This document shows positions 1 through 6,275 of a stretch of DNA of 7,313 nucleotides, piece after piece. The notes below the pieces were generated by a model that saw only the letters and a program-made list of their open reading frames with translations, made no database searches and was not told where the DNA came from. The stretch covers positions 1-7,313 of the forward strand of contig CAKUMG010000268.1 in the NCBI GenBank assembly GCA_934667465.1. The letters are read 5' to 3'. Position 1 is the first letter of the stretch. Each line of letters begins with the position of its first letter. The DNA comes from an uncultured Actinoplanes sp. Lineage in GTDB: Bacteria; Actinomycetota; Actinomycetes; Mycobacteriales; Micromonosporaceae. The translations under genes were made by a program, and so were the position numbers.

Positions 1-5
1 CCGCG

Positions 6-65
6 CCGGTTCCGGTACCAACTGACCGAAGATCCGATGCCGCGAGGGACCGTAACCGGTTCCGG
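6..65. repeat. Pair of identical 10-bp motifs, 50 bp apart
   Basis: CCGGTTCCGG occurs at 6-15 and again at 56-65, exactly 50 bp start to start, in the non-coding stretch before the glycosidase gene. The spacing is close to five helical turns, so both copies would lie on nearly the same DNA face. This would fit cooperative or looped repressor binding. The motif is short and GC-rich, so chance is a real alternative. Seen directly: the two copies. Inferred: any function. Confidence 0.35.
50..65. promoter_or_regulatory. Operator-like imperfect palindrome (LacI-type candidate)
   Basis: CCGTAACCGGTTCCGG is a 16-bp inverted repeat with one mismatched pair (positions 53 and 62) around a central CCGG. 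LacI/GalR-family repressors typically bind even palindromes of this size with a central CG step, and they often control sugar-hydrolase genes. The site lies 44 bp before the glycosidase start. No regulator gene is in the window and I could not find a convincing -35/-10 pair nearby, so the assignment is tentative. Confidence 0.3.
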
Positions 66-108
66 GCTGTGCGAGACTCCGAGCGATCCCCCGTTCTGAA
101 GGAGTGTC

Positions 109-2349
109 GTGGCCCACGTCGATGCCTATCGTGACCCCTCCCTGAGCATCGACCAGCGGGTCGAGGACCTGCTCGGCCGGATGACGCTCGCCGAGAAGGC
201 CGGGCAGATGCTGCAGCTCGACGCGCGCCGCGACCTCAAGGACGCCGTCACCGGCAAGCTGGCCGGCTCGATCCTGCACGCGTCACCGCAGCGGATGCTG
301 GAGGCCATCGAGCTCGCCGCGGGCACCCGGCTCGGCATCCCGCTGCTCACCGCCGAGGACTGCATCCACGGGCACGGCTTCTGGCCCGGCGCCACGGTGT
401 TCCCGAGCCAGCTCGCCATGGCGGCCACCTGGGACGCGGCGCTGGCCGAGCGGATCGCCCGGGTCACCGCGCTGGAGGTCTCCGCCACCGGCATCCACTG
501 GACGTTCTCGCCGGTCCTGTGCATCACCCGCGACCTGCGGTGGGGGCGCGTCGACGAGACGTTCGGCGAGGACCCGTACCTCATCGGCGAACTGGGTGCC
601 GCGATGATCCGCGGCTATCAGGGCGAGGGCCTGTCCGACCCGACCGCGATCCTGGCCACCGCGAAGCACTTCGCCGGCTACTCCGAGACGCAGGGCGGGC
701 GCGACGCCAGCGAGGCCGACCTGAGCCCGCGCAAGCTGCGCTCCTGGTTCCTGCCGCCGTTCGAACGGGCCGCGCGCGAGGGCTGCCGCGTCTTCATGCT
801 CGGCTACCAGTCGATCGACGGCGTGCCGATCACCGCGAACAAGTGGCTGCTCAACGACGTCCTCAAGGGCGAATGGGGCTTCACCGGCACGCTCGTCACC
901 GACTGGGACAACGTCGGGCGCATGGTGTGGGAGCAGAAGGTCTGCGCCGACGCCGTCGAGGCGGCCACCGTCGCGGTCAAGGCCGGCAACGACCTGGTCA
1001 TGACGACCCCCACGTTCTTCGAGGGCGTTCAGGCCGCGGTCGCGCAGGGCCGGCTCGCCGAGGAGGAGCTCCACGACGCCGTACGCCGCATCCTGCGCCT
1101 CAAGTTCGAGCTCGGTCTCTTCGAGAACCCCCGCGCACCGGACGCCGCCCGCCAGGAAGCCGTCATCGGCCACCCGGACCACGCGGCGCTCAACCTCGAG
1201 GTCGCGCGCCGGTCGCTGGTGCTGCTGCGCAACGACGGCACCCTGCCGCTGGGGCCGGCACCCGCGCGTACGGTCGCCGTCATCGGTCCCAACGCCGACG
1301 ACCCGCACGCGCAGCTCGGCGACTGGGCGGGTGCGTCCGGGCAGGTCGACTGGATGCCCGACGGCCACCCCCGCGAGCTGATCGAGACGGTGCTCGACGG
1401 CTTCCGCGCGGTCGCCCCCGAGGGCTGGACGATCACGACCGCCCGCGGTGCCGACATCGAGCGCCTGGTCCCGAACCCGGCCGGCGACTTCCCCGACGGC
1501 CAGCCCCGGCCGCCGGTCCGCATCCCGGCCGAGGCCGACCCCGCGCTGATCGCCGAGGCCGTCGAGGTGGCCCGCGCCGCCGACCATGTGGTGGTCGTCG
1601 TCGGCGACACGGTCGCGCTCACCGGGGAGAGCCGCTCGACCGCGACGCTGGACCTGCAGGGCGGCCAGCTCGCTCTGCTCGACGCGCTCGCGGAGACGGG
1701 TACGCCCACGACTGTCGTACTGGTCAACTCGAAGCCCGCGGTCCTGCCGCCCGCCGCCCTGAACGCCGCCGCGATCGTGCAGGCCTTCAACCCGGGCATG
1801 CGCGGCGGCCGGGCGATCGCCGAGCTGCTGCTGGGCCTGATCGAGCCGAGCGGGCGGATGCCGCTGTCCGCCGCGCGGCACGTCGGCCAGCAGCCGATCT
1901 ACTACAACCAGATCCGCGGGCAGCACGGCGACCGCTATGCCGACCTGACCCAGGACCCGCTGTTCGCCTTCGGCGAGGGATTGAGCTACACCACCATCTT
2001 GTACGGGGACCTGGCGCTCGAAACGCCGCAGGTGGACCCGGCCGGCGTCGTCCGGGCGACGGTGACGCTCACCAACACGGGGACGCGGCCCGCGCTCGAG
2101 ACCGTGCAGGCGTACATCAGCGACCTGGTGACGAGCGTCACGTGGGCCGGGCGCGAACTGAAGGCGTACCAGCAGATTCTCGTGGAACCCGGCACCAGCG
2201 TCACGGTGACCGTCGAGGTCCCGGCGGCGGAGTGCACGCTGGTGACCTCGGACGGGCGGCGTGTCGTCGAACCGGGTGAATTCGAGCTGCTGGTCGGCCC
2301 GAACTCGCGGCCCGAAAACCTGCTGCGCGCCGGTTTCTCGATCTCATAG
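109..2349 (+). CDS. Glycoside hydrolase family 3 protein (beta-glucosidase type), cytoplasmic
   Basis: This 746-residue protein should release terminal beta-linked sugar (probably glucose; xylose or arabinose are possible) from short oligosaccharides or glucosides. The N-terminal TIM-barrel (about 15-330) shows GH3 hallmarks: EDCIHG with substrate-binding Asp84, RWGRVDETFGEDPYL (144-158), Lys186-His187 in the KHF motif, and VTDWDNV with the predicted nucleophile Asp265. The alpha/beta sandwich domain (about 365-625) carries GESRSTATLDL, where Glu507 is the likely acid/base, though that residue is harder to assign in this family. A fibronectin-III-like domain (about 640-735) closes the protein. 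There is no signal peptide, so it should act inside the cell on imported sugars. The GTG start is supported by AAGGAG at 99-104, four bases upstream. A hairpin follows ten bases after the TAG stop, suggesting a gene with its own terminator. Family is secure; substrate is not. Confidence 0.95.
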   Translation: MAHVDAYRDPSLSIDQRVEDLLGRMTLAEKAGQMLQLDARRDLKDAVTGKLAGSILHASPQRMLEAIELAAGTRLGIPLLTAEDCIHGHGFWPGATVFPSQLAMAATWDAALAERIARVTALEVSATGIHWTFSPVLCITRDLRWGRVDETFGEDPYLIGELGAAMIRGYQGEGLSDPTAILATAKHFAGYSETQGGRDASEADLSPRKLRSWFLPPFERAAREGCRVFMLGYQSIDGVPITANKWLLNDVLKGEWGFTGTLVTDWDNVGRMVWEQKVCADAVEAATVAVKAGNDLVMTTPTFFEGVQAAVAQGRLAEEELHDAVRRILRLKFELGLFENPRAPDAARQEAVIGHPDHAALNLEVARRSLVLLRNDGTLPLGPAPARTVAVIGPNADDPHAQLGDWAGASGQVDWMPDGHPRELIETVLDGFRAVAPEGWTITTARGADIERLVPNPAGDFPDGQPRPPVRIPAEADPALIAEAVEVARAADHVVVVVGDTVALTGESRSTATLDLQGGQLALLDALAETGTPTTVVLVNSKPAVLPPAALNAAAIVQAFNPGMRGGRAIAELLLGLIEPSGRMPLSAARHVGQQPIYYNQIRGQHGDRYADLTQDPLFAFGEGLSYTTILYGDLALETPQVDPAGVVRATVTLTNTGTRPALETVQAYISDLVTSVTWAGRELKAYQQILVEPGTSVTVTVEVPAAECTLVTSDGRRVVEPGEFELLVGPNSRPENLLRAGFSIS

Positions 2350-2358
2350 CATCGCGCT

Positions 2359-2376
2359 CCGCGACCGGGGTCGCGG
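2359..2376 (+). terminator. Hairpin after the glycosidase gene, likely terminator
   Basis: A perfect 7-bp stem CCGCGAC (2359-2365) pairs with GTCGCGG (2370-2376) around a four-base loop. It begins ten bases after the stop codon. No U-tract follows, which is common for actinomycete terminators but weakens the call. A smaller hairpin GCCGG/CCGGC at 2381-2393 lies just downstream. Confidence 0.5.
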
Positions 2377-2410
2377 CGTGGCCGGGATCCGGCCGGCCGC
2401 TACTCTGGAT

Positions 2411-2449
2411 CGCGGAGCACGGGGGCGCCGATCCGCCCGCTGCTCCGTG
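2411..2449 (+). terminator. Second long stem-loop in the glycosidase-pfk gap
   Basis: CGCGGAGCA (2411-2419) pairs with TGCTCCGTG (2441-2449) over nine base pairs including one G-U. An inner five-pair stem, GGGCG (2423-2427) with CGCCC (2434-2438), encloses a six-base loop. It could be a back-up terminator for transcripts reading out of the glycosidase gene. It ends right where the candidate pfk -35 box starts, so it should not be in the pfk transcript if that promoter is correct. No U-tract is present. Confidence 0.4.
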
Positions 2450-2478
2450 TTGACCCCCCGCCGTCCTCGCCCGATCAT
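2450..2478 (+). promoter_or_regulatory. Candidate promoter for the phosphofructokinase gene
   Basis: TTGACC (2450-2455) matches the housekeeping -35 consensus in five of six positions. It is followed after 17 bp by GATCAT (2473-2478), which keeps only the key A2 and T6 of a -10 box. Transcription would start near 2485, giving a leader of about 120 bases. The -35 is good and the -10 is weak. Confidence 0.33.
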
Positions 2479-2569
2479 GAAATCTCGTGCGTGGATCTGC
2501 ACCGCTTCCGCCGGACGCGCACCGGGACCGCCGAGGACGCCGGGTCAGGGAAGCTGGTGCACCGAAACG

Positions 2570-2594
2570 TGGTCTCCGGCAGTCGCGGAGATCA
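2570..2594 (+). promoter_or_regulatory. Hairpin abutting the pfk ribosome binding site
   Basis: TGGTCTCCG (2570-2578) pairs with CGGAGATCA (2586-2594) through nine pairs, one of them G-U, around a seven-base loop. The last paired base is the first A of the AAGGAG ribosome binding site (2594-2599). The hairpin leaves the GGAG core free, so it may tune initiation or protect the leader. The pairing is seen directly; the role is inferred. Confidence 0.35.
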
Positions 2595-2606
2595 AGGAGT
2601 TCACCC

Positions 2607-3962
2607 ATGGCGTTTGACCTCGGCGCGGCCACTCCGGCACGTCTGCACGTCAAGAGGCTCGGCGAGAGCCGCATCGCCTCGCCCCTCGGCGCACTGCTGA
2701 CCGAGCGTCCCACCACCTCGCACCACGTCGACGAGCAGGACAGGGTGTTGCTCGACGACACGCTCGCCCTGCAGGCCGCCCGCGAGGGCGCCGAACTGCC
2801 CGGCTTCGAGCCGGGCGGGCCGCGCCGGCGCATCTTCTTCGACCCCTCCAAGATCCGGGTCGGCATCGTCACCTGCGGCGGCCTCTGCCCCGGGCTCAAC
2901 GACGTGATCCGCGGGCTGGTCCTCACCCTCAACAACCAGTACGGCGTCAGCCGCATCGTCGGCTTCCGCAACGGCTACCAGGGCATGGTGCCGGGGCACG
3001 GCCGCAGCATCGTCGAGCTGACCCCGGACTCCGTCGAATACATCAACGAGCACGGCGGCACCATCCTCGGCACCTCGCGCGGCACCCAGGACCCCGACGA
3101 GATGGTCGACTGCCTCGAACAGGTCGGCGTCAACATCCTGTTCGTGATCGGCGGCGACGGCACGATGCGCGGCGCCCAGGGCATCGCCGCCGCCATCGAG
3201 GCCCGCGAGCGGCGGATCGCGGTCGTCGGCGTGCCCAAGACCATCGACAACGACATCCCGTTCATCGGGCAGAGCTTCGGCTTCCAGACCGCGTTCGCCA
3301 AGGCCGCCGAGTCGCTGCGCGCCGCCCACGTCGAGGCCACCGCCCAGCCCGGCGGCATCGGCCTGGTCCAGCTGATGGGCCGGCACAGCGGCTTCATCGC
3401 CTGCTACGCGGCGCTCGCCAACAACGACGCCGACTACGTGCTCATCCCCGAAGTGCCGTTCTCCATGGAGCAGTTCCTGCCCGCCCTGCGCAAGCGCGTC
3501 GCCGACCGCGGTCACGCGCTGGTGGTCGTCGCCGAGGGGGCCGGCCAGGAATACATCGAGGACGCCCCGATCCGGCTGGACGCCTCCGGCAACCGCAAGA
3601 TGGGCGACTTCGGGCAATACCTGCGCGACCGCATCCTCGGCGACTTCGCGGGCGCCAACCAGGAAGTCAACCTGAAGTACATCGACCCGAGCTACGCCAT
3701 CCGCAGCGTGCCCGCGAACCCGCACGACAGCGTCTACTGCCTGCGGCTGGCCCAGGCCGCCGTGCACGCGGCGATGGCCGGGCGCACGGAGATGGTCGTC
3801 GGCCAGTGGCGCGGCCGCTTCGTCCACGTCCCGATCCCCCTCGCCGTCTCGGCCCGCAACCAGGTCGACCCGGGCGGCGACCTCTGGCTCTCGGTCCTCG
3901 AAGCAACCGGCCAGCCCGACTTCGCCCCCGCCGCCCCCGACGAGGAATACCCCGCCGCCTGA
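2607..3962 (+). CDS. pfkA: ATP-dependent 6-phosphofructokinase, atypical plant-type (clade X)
   Basis: This 451-residue enzyme should phosphorylate fructose 6-phosphate to fructose 1,6-bisphosphate, the committing step of glycolysis, in the cytoplasm. It is longer than the roughly 320-340-residue PfkA of E. coli and Streptomyces because of an N-terminal extension of about 83 residues. The core shows CGGLCPGLNDVIRG (90-103), GGDGT (182-186), PKTIDND (210-216) with catalytic Asp214, MGRHSGF (257-263), AEGAGQE (309-315) and KYIDPSYAIRSVPAN (357-371), the pattern of plant and atypical bacterial Pfks. Gly185 after the GGD predicts ATP as donor, as PPi enzymes carry Asp there. Lys211, however, is the residue typical of PPi enzymes. 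I chose the ATG at 2607 because AAGGAG (2594-2599) sits seven bases upstream; the frame is open further back to 2487 but without a ribosome site and with low-complexity Arg-rich sequence. A strong terminator follows. Family is secure; donor preference is predicted. Confidence 0.95.
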   Translation: MAFDLGAATPARLHVKRLGESRIASPLGALLTERPTTSHHVDEQDRVLLDDTLALQAAREGAELPGFEPGGPRRRIFFDPSKIRVGIVTCGGLCPGLNDVIRGLVLTLNNQYGVSRIVGFRNGYQGMVPGHGRSIVELTPDSVEYINEHGGTILGTSRGTQDPDEMVDCLEQVGVNILFVIGGDGTMRGAQGIAAAIEARERRIAVVGVPKTIDNDIPFIGQSFGFQTAFAKAAESLRAAHVEATAQPGGIGLVQLMGRHSGFIACYAALANNDADYVLIPEVPFSMEQFLPALRKRVADRGHALVVVAEGAGQEYIEDAPIRLDASGNRKMGDFGQYLRDRILGDFAGANQEVNLKYIDPSYAIRSVPANPHDSVYCLRLAQAAVHAAMAGRTEMVVGQWRGRFVHVPIPLAVSARNQVDPGGDLWLSVLEATGQPDFAPAAPDEEYPAA

Positions 3963-3966
3963 CCCG

Positions 3967-3996
3967 GCCCGGCCCCGCCGAATGGCGGGGCCCGGC
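3967..3996 (+). terminator. Strong hairpin terminator after pfkA
   Basis: GGCCCCGCC (3971-3979) pairs perfectly with GGCGGGGCC (3984-3992) around a GAAT loop. After one mismatch (3970/3993) the stem continues for three more pairs (3967-3969 with 3994-3996). It starts four bases after the stop codon. No clear U-tract follows. It should separate pfkA from the arginine operon. Confidence 0.7.
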
Positions 3997-4007
3997 GTGT
4001 AAACGGC

Positions 4008-4033
4008 GCCGTGGGGGTAACCCGGCCCACGGC
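4008..4033 (+). other. Second stem-loop upstream of argC
   Basis: GCCGTGGG (4008-4015) pairs perfectly with CCCACGGC (4026-4033) over eight base pairs. The ten-base loop can fold further as GG/CC. It lies between the pfkA terminator and the argC -35 box, so a tandem terminator is the simplest reading. The odd palindrome GGGTAACCC (4015-4023) spans the loop, so a protein-binding site is an alternative. Confidence 0.4.
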
Positions 4034-4047
4034 CTGGGTAATCGTGC

Positions 4048-4077
4048 TTGCCGCCGACCGGCCCGGCGTTATACGGT
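4048..4077 (+). promoter_or_regulatory. Predicted promoter of the arg operon
   Basis: TTGCCG (4048-4053) and TACGGT (4072-4077) are separated by 18 bp. TACGGT fits the TAnnnT form common for vegetative promoters in Streptomyces and relatives. The start of transcription would fall near 4084, inside the ARG box and about 20 bases before the argC start. An overlapping alternative is TATACG (4070-4075) with 16-bp spacing. Confidence 0.5.
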
Positions 4078-4081
4078 TCTC

Positions 4082-4095
4082 TGCATAGTCATGCG
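4082..4095. promoter_or_regulatory. ARG box (ArgR operator) at argC
   Basis: TGCATAGTCATGCG matches the ArgR operator pattern (TGnAT, four bases, ATnCA) at all positions but the last. It contains the perfect inverted repeat GCAT/ATGC at 4083-4086 and 4091-4094. ArgR hexamers bound to arginine repress arg operons at such sites. This one covers the predicted transcription start and touches the GGAGG ribosome site (4095-4099). A weak half-site, ATACG at 4071-4075, lies one box-length upstream and could be the degenerate partner that ArgR boxes usually have. Confidence 0.65.
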
Positions 4096-4104
4096 GAGGT
4101 AAGT

Positions 4105-5106
4105 ATGGGAATCCGGGTCGCAGTCGCCGGGGCGAGCGGGTATGCGGGTGGTGAGCTTCTCCGGCTCGTCGCCGGGCATCCCGAGCTCGACCTCGTCGCC
4201 GCCACGGCGCACTCGCAGGCGGGTTCGCCCGTGGCCGCCGTCCATCCCCAGCTCGCGGGGCTCGATCTGACGCTCGGTGCGACCGACGCGGCCACCCTGG
4301 GCGACGCCGACCTGGTGTTCCTGGCGTTGCCGCACGGGCAGTCGGCGGCCCTGGCGGCGCAGCTGCCCGCGGGGGTGAAGATCGTCGACCTGGGCGCCGA
4401 CTTCCGCCTGCGCGACGCGGCGCTGTGGGAGCGGTACTACGGCGGCGCGCACGCCGGCACCTGGACCTACGGGCTGCCCGAGCTGCCCGGCCAGCGTGCC
4501 GCCATCGCCGCCAGTGACCGGGTCGCGAACACGGGTTGTTACGCCGCGACCATCACGCTCGCGCTGGCGCCGCTGATCGCCGCGGGGGTGGCCGACCCCG
4601 CGGACGTCGTCGTGGTGGCCGCCTCGGGCACCTCCGGCGCGGGCCGCAGCGCGAAGGTGAACCTGCTCGGCAGCGAGGTCATGGGCGACCTGAGCCCGTA
4701 CAAGGTGGGTGCCCACCAGCACGTGCCCGAGATCAAGCAGGCGACCGGCGCGGACTCGCTGTCGATGACGCCGGTGCTCGCGCCGATGCCGCGGGGCATC
4801 CTCGCCACGGTCACCGCGCGCCCGATCGGGGCCACCGACCCGCGCGATGTGCTCGAAAGCGCGTACGCAGACGAGCCTTTCGTCCATGTCCTGAAGCCCG
4901 GAGCCTGGCCGCACACCGCGGCGACGCTCGGCTCGAACTCGTGCCACCTGCAGGCGACAGCCGACATCGACTCCGGCCGGATCGTCGTCGTCAGCGCCCT
5001 CGACAACCTGGGCAAGGGCGCCGCGTCGCAGGCCGTGCAGAACGCCAACCTGATGCTCGGCCTGCCCGAGACCGCCGGCCTGAGCGTGTTCGGAGTGGCA
5101 CCGTGA
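4105..5106 (+). CDS. argC: N-acetyl-gamma-glutamyl-phosphate reductase
   Basis: ArgC (333 residues) reduces N-acetylglutamyl phosphate with NADPH to N-acetylglutamate semialdehyde, the third step of arginine synthesis. The N-terminal dinucleotide-binding motif [13 protein letters not shown] is at residues 9-21. The catalytic cysteine is Cys145 in NTGCYA (142-147). SGTSGAGR (174-181) and GAHQHVPEI (202-210), with the conserved active-site histidine region, are also typical. The length is close to that of other bacterial ArgC proteins. The ATG at 4105 is chosen because GGAGG (4095-4099) lies five bases upstream and the protein then begins directly with the nucleotide-binding strand; an upstream in-frame ATG at 4048 would lie in the promoter. 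It is the first gene of the operon, downstream of an ARG box, and its TGA overlaps the argJ GTG by four bases. Confidence 0.98.
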   Translation: MGIRVAVAGASGYAGGELLRLVAGHPELDLVAATAHSQAGSPVAAVHPQLAGLDLTLGATDAATLGDADLVFLALPHGQSAALAAQLPAGVKIVDLGADFRLRDAALWERYYGGAHAGTWTYGLPELPGQRAAIAASDRVANTGCYAATITLALAPLIAAGVADPADVVVVAASGTSGAGRSAKVNLLGSEVMGDLSPYKVGAHQHVPEIKQATGADSLSMTPVLAPMPRGILATVTARPIGATDPRDVLESAYADEPFVHVLKPGAWPHTAATLGSNSCHLQATADIDSGRIVVVSALDNLGKGAASQAVQNANLMLGLPETAGLSVFGVAP

Positions 5107-6275
5107 CCATCACCTCCCCCAAGGGCTTCCGCGCCGCGGGCGTCGCGGCCGGGCTCAAGAGCAGCGGCAACCCCGACGTGGCGATGGTCGTCAACGACGG
5201 CCCCGACGCCACCGTGGCGGGCGTCTTCACCGGCAACCGGGTCAAGGCCGCGCCGGTGCTCTGGAGCCAGCAGGTGCTCAAGGGCGGCGTCGTGCGCGCC
5301 GTCGTGCTCAACTCCGGCGGCGCCAACGCGTGCACCGGCACCCAGGGCTTCCGCGACACGCACGCCACCGCCGAGCACGTCGCGGCGACCCTGCGCGGCG
5401 GCCCGAAGCCGCTGCTCATCGGCGCCGGCGACGTCGCGGTGTGCTCGACCGGCCTGATCGGCGAGCTGCTGCCGATGGACAAGCTGCTGCCCGGGGTGAC
5501 CGCGGCGATCAAGCAGCTCGGGAAGGACGGCGGCCCGGCCGCGGCCGAGGCGATCATGACCACGGACACCGTGGCCAAGAACGTCCACGTCCAGGGGGAC
5601 GGCTGGTCCGTCGGCGGGATGGCCAAGGGCGCGGGCATGCTGGCGCCCGCCCTGGCCACGATGCTGGTCGTGCTGACCACCGACGCGGTGGCCGGCTCCG
5701 AGACGCTGGACACCGCGCTGCGCGAGGCGACCCGGCTCACCTTCGACCGGATCGACGCCGACGGGTGCATGTCCACCAACGACACCGTGCTGCTGCTGGC
5801 CAGCGGCGCCTCCGACGTGCAGCCCACCCAGGAGGAGCTGACCGCCGCGGTCACCGCCGCCTGCCACGACCTGGCGCAGCAGCTCATTGCGGACGCCGAG
5901 GGCGCCACCAAGCACATCGCGGTCGAGGTGCACGGCGCGGCGAGCGAGGCCGACGCGGTCGAGGTGGGCCGCGCGGTCGCCGGGAACAACCTGGTCAAGA
6001 CCGCGTTCTTCGGCAACGACCCGAACTGGGGCCGGATCCTCGCGGCGGTCGGCACCACCAGGGCCGCGTTCGCGCCGGACCGTCTCGACGTCGCCATCAA
6101 CGGCGTGTGGATCTGCAAGAACGGCGCGGCCGCGGAGGACCGCTCCAAGGTGGACCTGAGCGACCGCGACGTCACCGTCCGCGTGCACCTGCACGAGGGC
6201 GAGATGGAGGCGACGATCTGGACCACCGACCTGAGCCACGCGTACGTCCACGAGAACTCGGCCTACAGCACGTGA
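5103..6275 (+). CDS. argJ: Glutamate N-acetyltransferase (ornithine acetyltransferase) ArgJ
   Basis: ArgJ (390 residues) transfers the acetyl group from N-acetylornithine to glutamate, releasing ornithine and recycling N-acetylglutamate. It is made as a precursor that cuts itself. The conserved [16 protein letters not shown] stretch (173-188) places the cut between Ala185 and Thr186, and Thr186 becomes the nucleophile. STGLIG (115-120) is the oxyanion-hole motif, and [11 protein letters not shown] (303-313) and the C-terminal HENSAYST (383-390) are typical. Whether it can also use acetyl-CoA (bifunctional ArgJ) cannot be told from sequence alone; no separate acetylglutamate synthase gene is in the window. 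The GTG start lies inside the argC stop (GTGA overlap) and has GGAG at 5092-5095, seven bases upstream. Its own stop overlaps argB in the same way. Confidence 0.98.
   Translation: MTITSPKGFRAAGVAAGLKSSGNPDVAMVVNDGPDATVAGVFTGNRVKAAPVLWSQQVLKGGVVRAVVLNSGGANACTGTQGFRDTHATAEHVAATLRGGPKPLLIGAGDVAVCSTGLIGELLPMDKLLPGVTAAIKQLGKDGGPAAAEAIMTTDTVAKNVHVQGDGWSVGGMAKGAGMLAPALATMLVVLTTDAVAGSETLDTALREATRLTFDRIDADGCMSTNDTVLLLASGASDVQPTQEELTAAVTAACHDLAQQLIADAEGATKHIAVEVHGAASEADAVEVGRAVAGNNLVKTAFFGNDPNWGRILAAVGTTRAAFAPDRLDVAINGVWICKNGAAAEDRSKVDLSDRDVTVRVHLHEGEMEATIWTTDLSHAYVHENSAYST

Noticed and set aside
2..25. Possible tail of an upstream gene ending at TGA 23-25
   Set aside because: Seven codons are too few to recognise a protein; it cannot be supported from this window, though it cannot be excluded.
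283..1926. Long open frame (547 codons) on the - strand opposite the glycosidase gene
   Set aside because: It is the mirror of a GC-rich codon pattern. The translation is rich in Arg, Gly, Asp and Val without any recognisable motif, while the + strand frame is a clear GH3 enzyme.
519..2279. Second + strand frame of 586 codons inside the glycosidase gene
   Set aside because: Extremely Arg-rich out-of-frame shadow, typical of high-GC genes, with no ribosome site.
2487..2606. Extended pfkA start at GTG/ATG-type codon 2487, adding 40 residues
   Set aside because: The added stretch is Arg-rich and unlike the family, and the ATG at 2607 has an ideal AAGGAG seven bases upstream.
2478..2617. Possible 46-codon leader peptide starting at ATG 2478 and ending inside pfkA
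   Set aside because: It has no ribosome site and its ATG overlaps the candidate -10 box, so it would probably not be in the pfkA transcript.
2601..3827. Long open frame (408 codons) on the - strand opposite pfkA
   Set aside because: The translation is low-complexity Asp/Val/Ala/Gly-rich sequence with no family features, and it lies entirely opposite a well-conserved phosphofructokinase.
4048..4104. Upstream ATG start for argC adding 19 residues
   Set aside because: It lies inside the predicted promoter and ARG box and lacks a ribosome site; ArgC normally begins just before the nucleotide-binding strand, as from 4105.
4539..6251. Long open frames on the - strand opposite argC and argJ
   Set aside because: They cross the argC-argJ junction and lack motifs; both + strand genes are unambiguous.
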